Shown here piece by piece: positions 6,662 through 15,400 of a stretch of DNA of 31,052 bases. How positions within the stretch are numbered: position 1 is the stretch's first letter; each line of letters opens with the position of its first letter. Origin of the DNA: an uncultured Veillonella sp. (GTDB taxonomy: Bacteria; Bacillota; Negativicutes; Veillonellales; Veillonellaceae); assembly GCA_934202095.1 (NCBI GenBank), contig CAKPXN010000019.1, forward strand, positions 1 through 31,052, given 5' to 3'. The position numbers were made by a program, and so were the translations under genes. The notes under the pieces are model-generated. The model searched no databases, had not been told where the DNA came from, and saw only the letters and a program-made list of their open reading frames with translations.

Positions 6662-6775
6662 AAGTTTTTGGAGAGGATGTAGGGGCTTCTAAAAACGACT
6701 TTGGCCCTGTTCCGAAGGAACAGACCCGGCCGGTGGAGGCTTTTAGAAGCCCCTACATCCGACCTCAAAAAATTT
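6662..6775 (+). repeat. Conserved-core hairpin repeat, copy 3 (between fixC and the ArsR-like gene)
   Basis: The core on the plus strand (6696-6738) starts CGACTTTGGCCC and ends CAGACCCGGCCGGTGGAG. Its inner hairpin is different from the other copies: TGTTCC-GAA-GGAACA. The arms 6675-6694 and 6741-6760 are perfectly complementary over 20 bp, and outer T-rich/A-rich flanks (TTTTTGGAG with CTCAAAAA) extend the pairing. Arm sequences share nothing with copies 1 and 2. Confidence 0.82.
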
Positions 6776-6932
6776 ATAAATTTTCCTAGCTTTCACATAA
6801 AAATTAGCGTATGATAAAAGTAAGTAACAACCTCTATACGGAGCAAGACGCGTATATAATACGACCGCATAATGCAAGACCACGGTCAAAGTAAGGCACT
6901 CAACATTTTGGTAGTAACCTCAAGGAGGCCAT
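6776..6932 (+). promoter_or_regulatory. Leader of the ArsR-like gene with a palindrome over the -10 box
   Basis: TATAAT at 6855-6860 lies inside a perfect 13-bp palindrome, CGTAT-ATA-ATACG (6851-6863). An operator overlapping the -10 box fits an autoregulated ArsR-type repressor. The -35 element is not clear. The ribosome binding site AAGGAGG is just before the start at 6933. Confidence 0.45.
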
Positions 6933-7394
6933 ATGGATCCGCAAAGAATTCTGAAAGCATTATCCAATCCACATCGGTTAGATATTATATTGTGGCTCAA
7001 GCACCCAGAGCAAGAATTCGGTGTTCAAGTACACTCTAAAACTCTCATCGATTTTCCAAACAGCGTTAGCGTTAAGAGTATCCAAAAACGCTGTGGTGTA
7101 TCCCAATCGTCTGTATCTACATTCATGACTATGCTAGAACGTGCAGACCTTGTAGAATCGCGAAAAATTGACCAATACACCTATTATAGGCGCAATGAAA
7201 AAGTTATCTGCCAGTTTGGCGAATGGTACAATAAAGAAGTATCCATCCAAGCCGATAATATCGACAAATTATTGGAAACAGTAACCTTAGACGACACATC
7301 CTATCCATCAATAGAGGATGGTTCTATGCTTGAAGAAGAACAGGCTGTTGGCATAGCTACTAAGGGACTAGACCATGAAAACGATAACACCTAA
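6933..7394 (+). CDS. ArsR-like winged-helix transcriptional regulator
   Basis: A 153-residue protein. The N-terminal helix ILKALSNPHRLDIILWLKHPE (about 6-26) is typical of ArsR/SmtB regulators. The HTH with its recognition helix is in KSIQKRCGVSQSSVSTFMTMLERADLVESRK (about 48-78), and the beta-wing follows in QYTYYRRNEK. There is an insertion (EFGVQVHSKTLIDFPNSVSV) between the first helix and the HTH, and an acidic C-terminal tail after residue 110. The classical metal-binding ELCVCDL motif of SmtB is absent, so it is probably not a metal sensor of that type; the only obvious cysteines are in KRCGVS and VICQFG. A perfect palindrome overlies its -10 box, suggesting autoregulation. It is a monocistronic unit closed by the terminator at 7410-7460. 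Confidence 0.85.
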   Translation: MDPQRILKALSNPHRLDIILWLKHPEQEFGVQVHSKTLIDFPNSVSVKSIQKRCGVSQSSVSTFMTMLERADLVESRKIDQYTYYRRNEKVICQFGEWYNKEVSIQADNIDKLLETVTLDDTSYPSIEDGSMLEEEQAVGIATKGLDHENDNT

Positions 7395-7409
7395 ATACCA
7401 TAAAGAATC

Positions 7410-7460
7410 AAAAAGGAGCTATAATGCTGAGGATAACCTCTAGCATTATAGCTCCTTTTT
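7410..7460. terminator. Bidirectional terminator between the ArsR-like gene and the ParE-type toxin gene
   Basis: The long stem AAAAGGAGCTATAATGCT / AGCATTATAGCTCCTTTT, extended by GAGG / CCTC with one bulge, has A-tracts and T-tracts on both sides. It can serve the plus-strand gene ending at 7394 and the minus-strand gene ending at 7462. Confidence 0.88.
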
Positions 7461-7461
7461 A

Positions 7462-7779
7462 TCAATCATCTAATAAAGTTTGTAAATCTCGTCGATTATA
7501 GAAAATATGACGAATTTCCATTACATCATCAATTACAACATAAAAAACATAAAAATTACGCACAGTTATTTTATAATATGGGTATTCTCTATATTTTTTA
7601 CTTGGATAAACAGCAAAAGATTCTGGACACTCTAACCTTGTATATATAGCTGTTTCAATATCAGATACAAGAGCATGTGCAGCATCTTTATTATGTAAAA
7701 TATAAGTTATATAATCAACAATATGATTTAATTCATGCTCAAATAATGGTAAAAATGTAAGCTTATATTTCTGCGCCAT
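7462..7779 (-). CDS. ParE/RelE-family toxin of a type II toxin-antitoxin pair
   Basis: A 105-residue basic, tyrosine-rich protein with the RelE/ParE layout. It has the helical hairpin FEHELNHIVDYITYILHNKDAAHALVSDIETAI (about 13-45), then the strands YREYPYYKITVRNFYVFYVVIDD and the final EIRHIFYNRRDLQTLL. The last motif (R..YNRRD) is typical of ParE-like toxins. RelE-type members cut mRNA on the ribosome and ParE-type members poison gyrase; the sequence alone does not tell which applies. It overlaps the antitoxin gene by 17 bp, the usual antitoxin-first arrangement. Confidence 0.88.
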   Translation of the reverse strand: MAQKYKLTFLPLFEHELNHIVDYITYILHNKDAAHALVSDIETAIYTRLECPESFAVYPSKKYREYPYYKITVRNFYVFYVVIDDVMEIRHIFYNRRDLQTLLDD

Positions 7780-8032
7780 CTATTCTCTCCCTTACACGAC
7801 GAAAAACATCGGTGCCAGAGAATCTAACTTTACTTTCTTTTGCCGCAGAATCAGCCTCATCTAATGCATACTCAATAGGATCTGTTAATGCAGAATATTG
7901 TTCAATACTCATTAACACCATGGTTCCGTATCCATTCTTAGTTAAAAACACTGGAGAATTAGTTGTAATTACAGTTTCTTCAACTTCTGTAAACTTATTT
8001 CTCAAATCTGATACAGGTCTAATATTAATCAA
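7763..8032 (-). CDS. Phd/YefM-family antitoxin
   Basis: An 89-residue protein. The N-terminal part has the Phd/YefM fold signature: INIRPVSDLRNKFTEVEETV, then PVFLTKNGYGTMVLMSIEQYSAL. The C-terminal half, which would wrap around the toxin, is more variable and charged (EADSAAKESKVRFSGTDVFRRVRERIDG). The start codon is TTG at 8032, supported by AAGGAGGTG at the right spacing and the lack of a nearby in-frame ATG. The protein neutralises the toxin and probably represses the operon through the palindromes in its promoter (8050-8095). Confidence 0.88.
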   Translation of the reverse strand: MINIRPVSDLRNKFTEVEETVITTNSPVFLTKNGYGTMVLMSIEQYSALTDPIEYALDEADSAAKESKVRFSGTDVFRRVRERIDGAEI

Positions 8033-8051
8033 TATTCACACCTCCTTATAT

Positions 8052-8095
8052 CATAATATTATCATTACTTTATCATGATTATAATCAAAATACAA
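8052..8095 (-). promoter_or_regulatory. Promoter and palindromic operators of the Phd/ParE operon
   Basis: On the minus strand TTGTAT (8095-8090) is followed after 17 bp by TAAAGT (8072-8067). A perfect 12-bp palindrome TGATTATAATCA (8076-8087) lies in the spacer. A second AT-rich near-palindrome (CATAATATTAT) is at about 8052-8062. This layout fits autorepression by the antitoxin complex. Confidence 0.5.
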
Positions 8096-8104
8096 GGTTA
8101 AAAT

Positions 8105-8159
8105 AAAAGGACTATAATAGAATGCAAATCAAGATTACATTCTATCATAGTCCTTTTTA
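8105..8159. terminator. Terminator downstream of the aminotransferase gene
   Basis: AAAAGGACTATAATAGAATG and CATTCTATCATAGTCCTTTT form a roughly 20-bp stem with one mismatch and a 13-nt loop, with A- and T-tracts on the two flanks. It lies directly after the minus-strand stop at 8161 and could act in both directions. Confidence 0.85.
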
Positions 8160-8160
8160 T

Positions 8161-9477
8161 TTATCGTTGCGCTTCGTATGCTCTAAATAGTTTAGATAGC
8201 AATACAGGCGCTAGTTTTAAAAGATCTGGATTTTCACAGAAGGATACGCGAAGTTGTGTCTTACCAGGATTGTGTTCACTATCGGCACCACTGTAGAATC
8301 CGTTAAGTGGAGCCATGAGCAATGTATAGTCATTGCCATCATCCAAGGTTACGCGACCATGTTCAGCACACCAAGCAGCAAATTCTACGCCGTCAAAGTC
8401 AGGTTTTGCTACATTGCGTACGTCGATAACGAAATAGATGGACGCTTCTGGATTAGAGATAATGAAATCAGGTTCTACCTCTTTGAATCCCTTGTGAAGT
8501 TCATAAATCATTTCGCGGTAGTAATCGCGTTGTTGCTCATACCAGTTATGAAGCTCAGCGTGGCTTTCATGAGCCAAGGCGCCAAAGATATATTGACCTA
8601 GTGTATTAGCACTAAGGTTCGCCGTATATTCGGCAACGGATTTTTCATAGCACAAGGCATTGTCTGTAATGATAGCGCCAATGCGAAGGCCACAAGCATT
8701 CCAAACCTTGGAAGCCGTTTCAAGACTGATACGACGACCTTCGATACCTGGTACATCCTTATTCGTCAATGTCCAAATACTGGATGTTTCCTTGCCTTTT
8801 TCGTAGGCCAATTCACGATAGGCTTCGTCAGAAATGATCCACAAATTATGCTTTACGCACAAAGATGCATATTCAATCAAGGTTTCCTTGCTGAATAACT
8901 GACCTGTTGGATTATCGTAAGGAATAATCAACAATGCACCTGGTTTTGTTTCTATAATGCGTTTTTCTACGGTTTCAATGGATGGCAATTCAAATTTGCC
9001 ATTTTCATTGAGGCGACGTTCTACGGTAACCGTTTTACGACCAATGCGATGACCTACCGCATCATAGTTCGTGTAGGAAGGGTTGAACATCAAAAGAGGA
9101 CGTTCCTCTTCCCCGGCACCACCACAAACGCCGAGCATGATGATTTCCATCGCCATGGATGCACCATCCGTAACGAGTACATTAAGGCCTGTTGTATCAA
9201 AACCTTGGCTACGTAAGATATGTAAGAATGCTTCGCGACATTCATCGGTACCCGTTGTTGGTACATATGGCACGATGCCTGTGCTGAAAGGACTATTAGG
9301 TCCTCCGAGCGTGAATAGTCGGCGCTGCATGGCGGGATGCATAGGACGCATAACATTACCAATAGAACCATTAACCAAAATAGGTGGGTCCTTTCGCTCT
9401 AAAAATTTAATTTGTCCCATGCGGATCCCCGACGGCTTGCGAGCCATCATGTACGGGGATAAAACCGGTAGTTCCAT
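8161..9477 (-). CDS. Class I/II pyridoxal-phosphate aminotransferase
   Basis: A 438-residue fold-type I PLP enzyme. Asn189 (in DNPTGQ), Asp217 and Tyr220 (SDEAYRELAY) and Lys257 (ETASKVWNACGLRIG) match the cofactor-binding residues, with Arg264 in GLRIG as phosphate ligand. Arg413, in TQLRVSFC, is in place to bind the substrate carboxylate. The N-terminal part has DGASMAMEIIMLGVCGG and FNPSYTNYDAVG. The substrate specificity cannot be read; aspartate- or aromatic-type aminotransferases are the nearest general classes. A possible -10 box (TATAAT on the minus strand, 9566-9561) is upstream. The ribosome binding site GAGGAG is about 11 nt from the ATG, a long spacing. No metabolic partner genes flank it. 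Confidence 0.9.
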   Translation of the reverse strand: MELPVLSPYMMARKPSGIRMGQIKFLERKDPPILVNGSIGNVMRPMHPAMQRRLFTLGGPNSPFSTGIVPYVPTTGTDECREAFLHILRSQGFDTTGLNVLVTDGASMAMEIIMLGVCGGAGEEERPLLMFNPSYTNYDAVGHRIGRKTVTVERRLNENGKFELPSIETVEKRIIETKPGALLIIPYDNPTGQLFSKETLIEYASLCVKHNLWIISDEAYRELAYEKGKETSSIWTLTNKDVPGIEGRRISLETASKVWNACGLRIGAIITDNALCYEKSVAEYTANLSANTLGQYIFGALAHESHAELHNWYEQQRDYYREMIYELHKGFKEVEPDFIISNPEASIYFVIDVRNVAKPDFDGVEFAAWCAEHGRVTLDDGNDYTLLMAPLNGFYSGADSEHNPGKTQLRVSFCENPDLLKLAPVLLSKLFRAYEAQR

Positions 9478-9516
9478 ACAGAATCCAACTCCTCTAAATA
9501 AACACCTTTCACAAAA

Positions 9517-9619
9517 ATAAGGCTGTAATACGCATACATTGATATATATAGATACATTCTATTATAGTGCTTTTACAATAGAAAATCTATAGTTTTATCA
9601 CAATAGCTTACAGCCTTAT
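9517..9619 (-). terminator. Long-range inverted repeat after the third TonB-dependent receptor, with an embedded -10 box
   Basis: ATAAGGCTGTAA (9517-9528) and TTACAGCCTTAT (9608-9619) are perfect 12-bp inverted arms separated by 79 bp. On the minus strand the second arm ends in TTATTTTTG, terminator-like. Inside the loop is TATAAT (9566-9561, minus), a likely -10 box for the aminotransferase gene. So the end of the large import locus and the next promoter are interleaved. Confidence 0.55.
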
Positions 9620-9643
9620 CAGATTTTTTACTTATACGATGAA

Positions 9644-11503
9644 TTAGATGGTCACTTCAACACCTAAGCGGAAGTTGCGACCTTGACCTGGCCACCAGTC
9701 ACCAGGGTGACCCCAATTAACGCTAGATTGTTCTGCATAGTATGTATCAAAGATATTATTGATACGGCCAAATACAGTTACGTTTTCACGTACCCTGTAG
9801 TTAGCGCTGATGTCAGCCAACCAGTATGTTTTACGTGGGAATACATTAGCAGATTGACCAGGACGATCGATGATACCGCGGATATCCAAGTGAGCATCCC
9901 ATTTAGCATCATTGTAATCGAGACCTGCATTAACCGCATGTTTTGGCACATACCCATCGCGATTAGCTTTGCGAGTTGGTGTTGCATCGATATGTGTATA
10001 CGTATAGCCGAGGCGTGCAGCCAAATGTTTCGTCAATTGTTTGCGTACATCTGCATTGATGCCATAGGCTTTTTCAGTATCGAAATTACGATATTGGCCT
10101 GTGAAAGCTGCAGGGTTTGTCATAACCCAACCGATTCTGTCTTTCGTATGACGGCTGAAGAAGCTGAGGTTACTGTTCCAAGTTTTACCAAATTTGTGAT
10201 GTACACCGAGGTCAAATTCACGGCCTGTTTCAGGTTTCAAATTGCGGTTGCCATTAAAGCCATCGAACAATTGGTATGGTGTAGGAGCCAAGAAGTACTC
10301 TTTATACGCTGCGTATACATTAGTTTTCGCGTTCACATCGTAACCAACGCTAATGGATGGCGATGTATGCGTACCGAAGGAAGAGTGATGATCAAGGCGA
10401 ACACCTGGTGTTACCGTCCATTTTGGAGCCACCTTCCACTCATCTTGAACGAAATAGGACATGTTCGTAAGCTTGATACCGCCCATATTAACCACCTTAT
10501 CTTGGCGCCAATCAAAGCCACCAACTACGGTATGGTCTTTTGCTTTATACGTTACTTGATCGCCGATACCACGAGTTTTCACATCGACTGGATAATGATC
10601 GTATACCGTTTTATAGTGATTGTTCATCAAGTATAATTGATGACTCCAGCGATTGCTAATCTTATTGTTCCAAATAGCGCGTAAGGAATCACTGGCTTCT
10701 GTACCATAACGAATGTGGTTGAGGGCGCCCAAATGGTCAGAATACATCACATCGCCACGATAGGTATCATAGAACACCTTTACATCATTCTTATCATTGA
10801 TCGTATTGCCTACCATAAAGGACCCATTATGGCTGTTGCCATGTTGTGGAATACGCACGCCATGACCATCCTTATACGAGCCGATAATGTCCTTTTGTAA
10901 ACCTACACGCCAGTACCAATCGTTTTTGCTACCTTCATTGGTAATTGCGTATTGCTCAAGATCATTGCTACCGCCCATAATACGAAGCTTAGTTTGCACG
11001 CCTTGTTCAGGTTTTGCAGTGATTACGTTAACCACACCGCCGATAGCCCCGGAACCGTATAAGGTAGAACCTGCACCACGTTGTACTTCTACGCGGTCAA
11101 TGCCAGACATGTCTTTCAAAATCGTCATCGGCGGATTCACACCAGCCGCACCCATGTTAATGCCATCAACCAAATATAGCACTTGGTCGGAACCATTGAT
11201 GCGGAACGCATTAGAATTCGTGTAACCTACGCCACCACCGTACGTATTGATATCTACGCCCGGTACGATACGCATCGCTTCATTCATGTTAGTGGCGTGA
11301 CGTTCGCGGATATCGTCGCCTGTGACTACGCCTACGCTAGTTGGTACTTGTGAAAGCTGTTGTTCGCTGCGCGTTGCAGTAACGACAATGGTATGCGAAT
11401 CTGGCGCATTAGCAGCCAACACACTAGGTGCGCTAATTGTGCTACCAAATACAAGAGCTAATCCCACATATAGAGATAAACGTTGTTTCTTTGATACTTT
11501 CAT
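9644..11503 (-). CDS. TonB-dependent outer-membrane receptor (BtuB/siderophore-receptor-like)
   Basis: I chose the ATG at 11503 (619 residues) because GGAGG lies 6 nt upstream; a longer frame would run into the preceding gene. Residues 1-30 are a signal peptide ending near APSVLA. The TonB box is HTIVVTATR, followed by the plug domain: VPTSVGVVTGDDI, LYLVDGINMG, then RVEVQRGAGSTLYGSGAIGG. A 22-strand barrel follows, ending GRNFRLGVEVTI. The segment YFLAPTPYQLF ... GNRNLKPE aligns with the FRAP ... NPNL region of haem receptors and with the equivalent part of BtuB, but lacks the exact haem motif. The ligand is unknown. It is the last gene of the locus, 28 bp after a binding-protein gene. Confidence 0.93.
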   Translation of the reverse strand: MKVSKKQRLSLYVGLALVFGSTISAPSVLAANAPDSHTIVVTATRSEQQLSQVPTSVGVVTGDDIRERHATNMNEAMRIVPGVDINTYGGGVGYTNSNAFRINGSDQVLYLVDGINMGAAGVNPPMTILKDMSGIDRVEVQRGAGSTLYGSGAIGGVVNVITAKPEQGVQTKLRIMGGSNDLEQYAITNEGSKNDWYWRVGLQKDIIGSYKDGHGVRIPQHGNSHNGSFMVGNTINDKNDVKVFYDTYRGDVMYSDHLGALNHIRYGTEASDSLRAIWNNKISNRWSHQLYLMNNHYKTVYDHYPVDVKTRGIGDQVTYKAKDHTVVGGFDWRQDKVVNMGGIKLTNMSYFVQDEWKVAPKWTVTPGVRLDHHSSFGTHTSPSISVGYDVNAKTNVYAAYKEYFLAPTPYQLFDGFNGNRNLKPETGREFDLGVHHKFGKTWNSNLSFFSRHTKDRIGWVMTNPAAFTGQYRNFDTEKAYGINADVRKQLTKHLAARLGYTYTHIDATPTRKANRDGYVPKHAVNAGLDYNDAKWDAHLDIRGIIDRPGQSANVFPRKTYWLADISANYRVRENVTVFGRINNIFDTYYAEQSSVNWGHPGDWWPGQGRNFRLGVEVTI

Positions 11504-11531
11504 AAAAACCTCCATACACATCAAACTATAA

Positions 11532-12443
11532 CTACATACTATAAATATTTTGTGCCATAGATACCATTGCACGGGTCATAAATGGGGAATAACTCATAAC
11601 CTGTGAAGAATCTACGAGGAACACACGACGATTGGAGATGGCCTTAACCCCTTGCAAAGCTGGATCAGAATAAAGCTGTTCCACCGATGCTGGCGTAGCG
11701 CCATCTGAAGTATAGGCCACGGAAGGAATAAAAATGATATCTGGGTTAGATTTTATTAAGTCTTCTCTAGTCCCATTATCAAAAGGGCCTAAACCTACTT
11801 GAGCGGCCGCATTGTTAACCTTTAAGTATTTACACATATCATCAAAGGTTGAACCCTTGCCGCCTGTTAAACCAAATTGGGAATAAAACGCCACTAATGG
11901 GCGCTCTCCACTATACTTATTTGCCATTTCTTCTACAGTTTTCAAATCTGCATCCATACTGGCAATCATGGACTCATCAGAGGCATGTAGCAGCCCTGCA
12001 ATCTCATGAATGGTAGCCTTTGCTTCCTCTACTGTAGTAGGCGTCTTATATACATACACTGGAATTTGCATATTGCGCATTTCTCCGATTGCATCGGGAG
12101 ACATCCAATTTGGTACCAATACTAAATCAGGCTGTACTGAAAGCATGGACTCAGCGGATGCTTTCACATGTTTCTCTACCTTAGCCGACGCTTCAGGTAC
12201 ATTATTAGGTACCGTACCAACCGCAGCTACTCGACTTGGATCAACCAAGGACAACACAATATCTTCTGTACTCGCTGCAAGAGGAACGATGCGCTTTGGC
12301 TCATTAGGCACCGTAACAACCGTGCCTGTACCATCCGTAACCTGATGTGTAGCGCCTGTAGTCCCCGTTTGTGCAGGACCACAACCGACCACCAACAATA
12401 CCATCATCAGTATGGCGCATATAATCGATATTCTTTGTTTCAT
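11532..12443 (-). CDS. Lipoprotein periplasmic binding protein (BtuF/FecB family), next to the CobN-type gene
   Basis: A 303-residue protein with a lipobox (LLVVGCGP, Cys near 21), so it is predicted to be membrane-anchored. The class III binding-protein fold is clear: VTDGTGTVVTVPNEPKRIVPLAASTEDIVLSL, then PDLVLVPNWMSPDAIGEM, the long helix, and NPDIIFIPSVAY. It starts 1 bp after the stop of the CobN-type gene and is followed by the third receptor. It is a second binding protein in the locus and has no permease of its own nearby. It may share the FecCD/ATPase pair at 18988-20870 or serve as a separate ligand reservoir. Family members bind cobalamin, haem or siderophores. Confidence 0.9.
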   Translation of the reverse strand: MKQRISIICAILMMVLLVVGCGPAQTGTTGATHQVTDGTGTVVTVPNEPKRIVPLAASTEDIVLSLVDPSRVAAVGTVPNNVPEASAKVEKHVKASAESMLSVQPDLVLVPNWMSPDAIGEMRNMQIPVYVYKTPTTVEEAKATIHEIAGLLHASDESMIASMDADLKTVEEMANKYSGERPLVAFYSQFGLTGGKGSTFDDMCKYLKVNNAAAQVGLGPFDNGTREDLIKSNPDIIFIPSVAYTSDGATPASVEQLYSDPALQGVKAISNRRVFLVDSSQVMSYSPFMTRAMVSMAQNIYSM

Positions 12444-12444
12444 A

Positions 12445-15400
12445 TTAACGACCTTCTATAACACCTTCTATGGAAATATATAATGATTGTAAATCTTGTA
12501 ACATCTCTTGCGATGCATCCCAATAACCACGCTGAGCAGCCTCTAGTAAAATTTCTGTAATACGCTGTAAGGCCCAAGGGTTTACCTGGCGCATCCAGTC
12601 CTGCACGGTTTTATCTAAGGTATACTTATTCGCATACCCTTCATAGACCCAGTCCGGTACAACATCACTCGTAGCATCCCAACCAAAGGTGTGGGAAACC
12701 ACATTCGACATATCTGAAGCCCCTTTATAGCCATGTTTCATCATGGCTTCGATAAATTTAGGGTTCTGCGTTTCCCCTTGTACAACGCGGCGAATTTCAT
12801 CGCCTAAGGGCCGCATCACAACGCGGCTACGGTTTGAACTATCCCCTACATAGGCGCGAGGTGCACTGCCCTTTGCGGTCCGTACCGCTGCAATGAGACC
12901 ACCGTGATAACTATAATAATCATCGGCACTCATAATGTGCGTTTCCCGATTATCTTCGTTTTTAATGGTCACATCCATCGTCGTTAATCGACGCTGAAAC
13001 AGCCTCATATCTTGAGGAATGTCCTTGTGTAGGTGAAAGCTGCTCCACTGGCTGTACACTTGAGCAATGTCTTGGAAAGACTCCCAATTTTTACCTTCAA
13101 TCAAGGCGCCCACACCGGTACCATAGGCCTGAGGTGGATCACCAAAGATACGAAGTCTCGCCTTTTTAGTAGCCAACAGAAGGTCTTCACCTTGCTCGAC
13201 GAGCCAATCTACATCATCATGAATATGCTTTTTCACATAGTTATCGTCTGGGGATTCGTCTAGTTCTGCTACCATTTCAACTGCTTTGTCAAGCCAACCG
13301 ATGGCGGTAGGCATCATATCCCGAATGAGGCCACTGATGCGGCCCATCACATCGATGCGCGGACGTTGTAACTCCTCTAATGGAATCACTTCTAAGCCTG
13401 ACACGCTACCACCGGATTGCCATTTAGGGCGAACCCCTAACAAGTAGAGAAACTCACCTAAACACTGACCATGACTTCTAGAATTGCTCGTAGCCCAAAG
13501 GATAATGCCCACCGTCTCAGGATACCGTTTCTCGTTTAGAATATAATCGGCGATAACTTGGTCCGCTAACTCTATGCCTAGTTGGTAGGCTATCTTTGTA
13601 GGTAAAGCCCGTTCATCAAGGCCATAGAAGTTACGTCCCGTAGGCAGTACATCGACTTGACCACTTGATGGAGCACCTCCTGGACCGGGCTCTATATACT
13701 GCCCTTGTAAGGCTCTAGAAATGGAGATAAGTTCATTCTTAGTATCGCCTAACTTAGAGATGTACTCTTGGACGATAGCCTTTGCCAACGGTTCTAATCG
13801 TTCAGGCACGGTATACTCTGGCGTATTGATTACATAACTTACAAAGCTACGCAACTCATCCCATATGCGATCGATAATGACACTGTATCGTGTGCCATCC
13901 GCATCCATTTCTCCAGCATATTCCTCCATATAAGACCAATCGTAACCCAGCTCCTCTGCTATAACAGCAAGACCTGATGCCATCTCACCTTGAGGGTTTC
14001 GGATAATAGCTGTAATAAATTCTTCTAAGTCTAGCCCCTCAGGTCCTTGCCCTAAGATGTGTAAGCCGTTGCGCATTTGCATATGCTTTAAGTCACTTAA
14101 TTTTTCGTGGACATCTGTAATAAGGTCAGCCACATCCATCGTAGCGCCTTGTTCTTCATCAACGAGATGACAGTCGATAGATTTCTCTCTAATTACGTTT
14201 TCTATTTCCAATACACTCTCACGGTGTTCTTGCTCAAAATGACTATGCTCATCGAGCAAGGCCTCTAGTTCTTCAAGCTCATCATAAAGGCCTGCCGTCG
14301 TCATCGGTGGCGACAAGTGCCCCACCAAGCAGGCTGAGCTACGCCGTTTTGCCTGAATGCCTTCCCCTATAATCGTAGTCCAATAGGGATAAATATTAGG
14401 CAAGCTAGAAATACCAATTTCAGGATAACAACTAGCACTGAGGCCAGCCCCCTTACCTGGTAGCCATTCTAAGGAGCCATGAGTACCGACATGGATGACC
14501 GCATCCGCTTCAAAGACAGTTCGTACCCAATGGTAAAAGGCTAGATATTGATGCGGAGGTGACAAACAGGGGTCGTGATAAATGGCGGATACATTTTCCC
14601 CAAAGCCACGAGGCGGCTGTACTGTAATCCATAAATTGCCATTAGAAAATCCAGGGATAATAACTTCATCATCGTAAACAAATACATCCCCGGGAGCCTC
14701 GCCCCAAGATGCAACCATAGCCTTCTGTGTATCTTCTGGCAGTGTAGCAAAATATGCTCTGTAATCGTCGCTACTCATACGGCCTTCGGCAGAGGCTAAT
14801 AACTCATCGGTGAGCATAGACCGGTCATTTGTCATATGTGAGGTCACCACATCCATCAAAGCGGCACTCGTTTCTGGTACACTATCGATTGAATATCCTT
14901 CCGCTTGCATTTGACGCAATAATCGTAGCACCGACTCAGGCGTATCAAGACCTGCAGCGGACCCAATGTTAGAATTCTTCGGCGGATAGTTATGTAGTAT
15001 AATAGCTACCTTACGCTCCTCTACAGGAATGTGACGCAATTTAGACCACTTAATAGCGCGCTGCACCACTGCACTGATGCGTTCTTTCACAGGCAGGTAC
15101 ATATAGTGGCCCTGCTCATCAAAGGTCTGACAAGCCACGACCCCACCGTGGATAACTCCATCTAGCTCAGGTTGTGAAATAGATAGGTTCACATCTAGTG
15201 GCGTCACGCCTTGCGGATCCGCCACCCAGGACTTCTCGTCCATATATATGGTATAGCCCTGTACGATAGGAACGCCCTGTAATTTTAACTCCTCTAAGGT
15301 TTGAGCCCCTAAGGACTGGAAGGAGAATTTACACGTATTGATGAGTACATCAAAGGGGAATACATCCTTCCCAAAAAGATAGTTCATAGACAGCTTCATA

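Noticed and set aside
2277..6775. CRISPR array
   Set aside because: The repeated units are only three, kilobases apart, in both orientations, without regular spacers or cas genes.
9683..10636. Long plus-strand open frame (317 codons) opposite the third TonB-dependent receptor
   Set aside because: It is antisense to a clear receptor, lacks a ribosome binding site, and its composition (Cys-, Ile- and Thr-rich) is typical of a shadow frame.
11504..11572. Upstream extension of the third receptor to 11572
   Set aside because: It would overlap the preceding gene and lacks a ribosome binding site, whereas the ATG at 11503 has GGAGG and is followed by a proper signal peptide.
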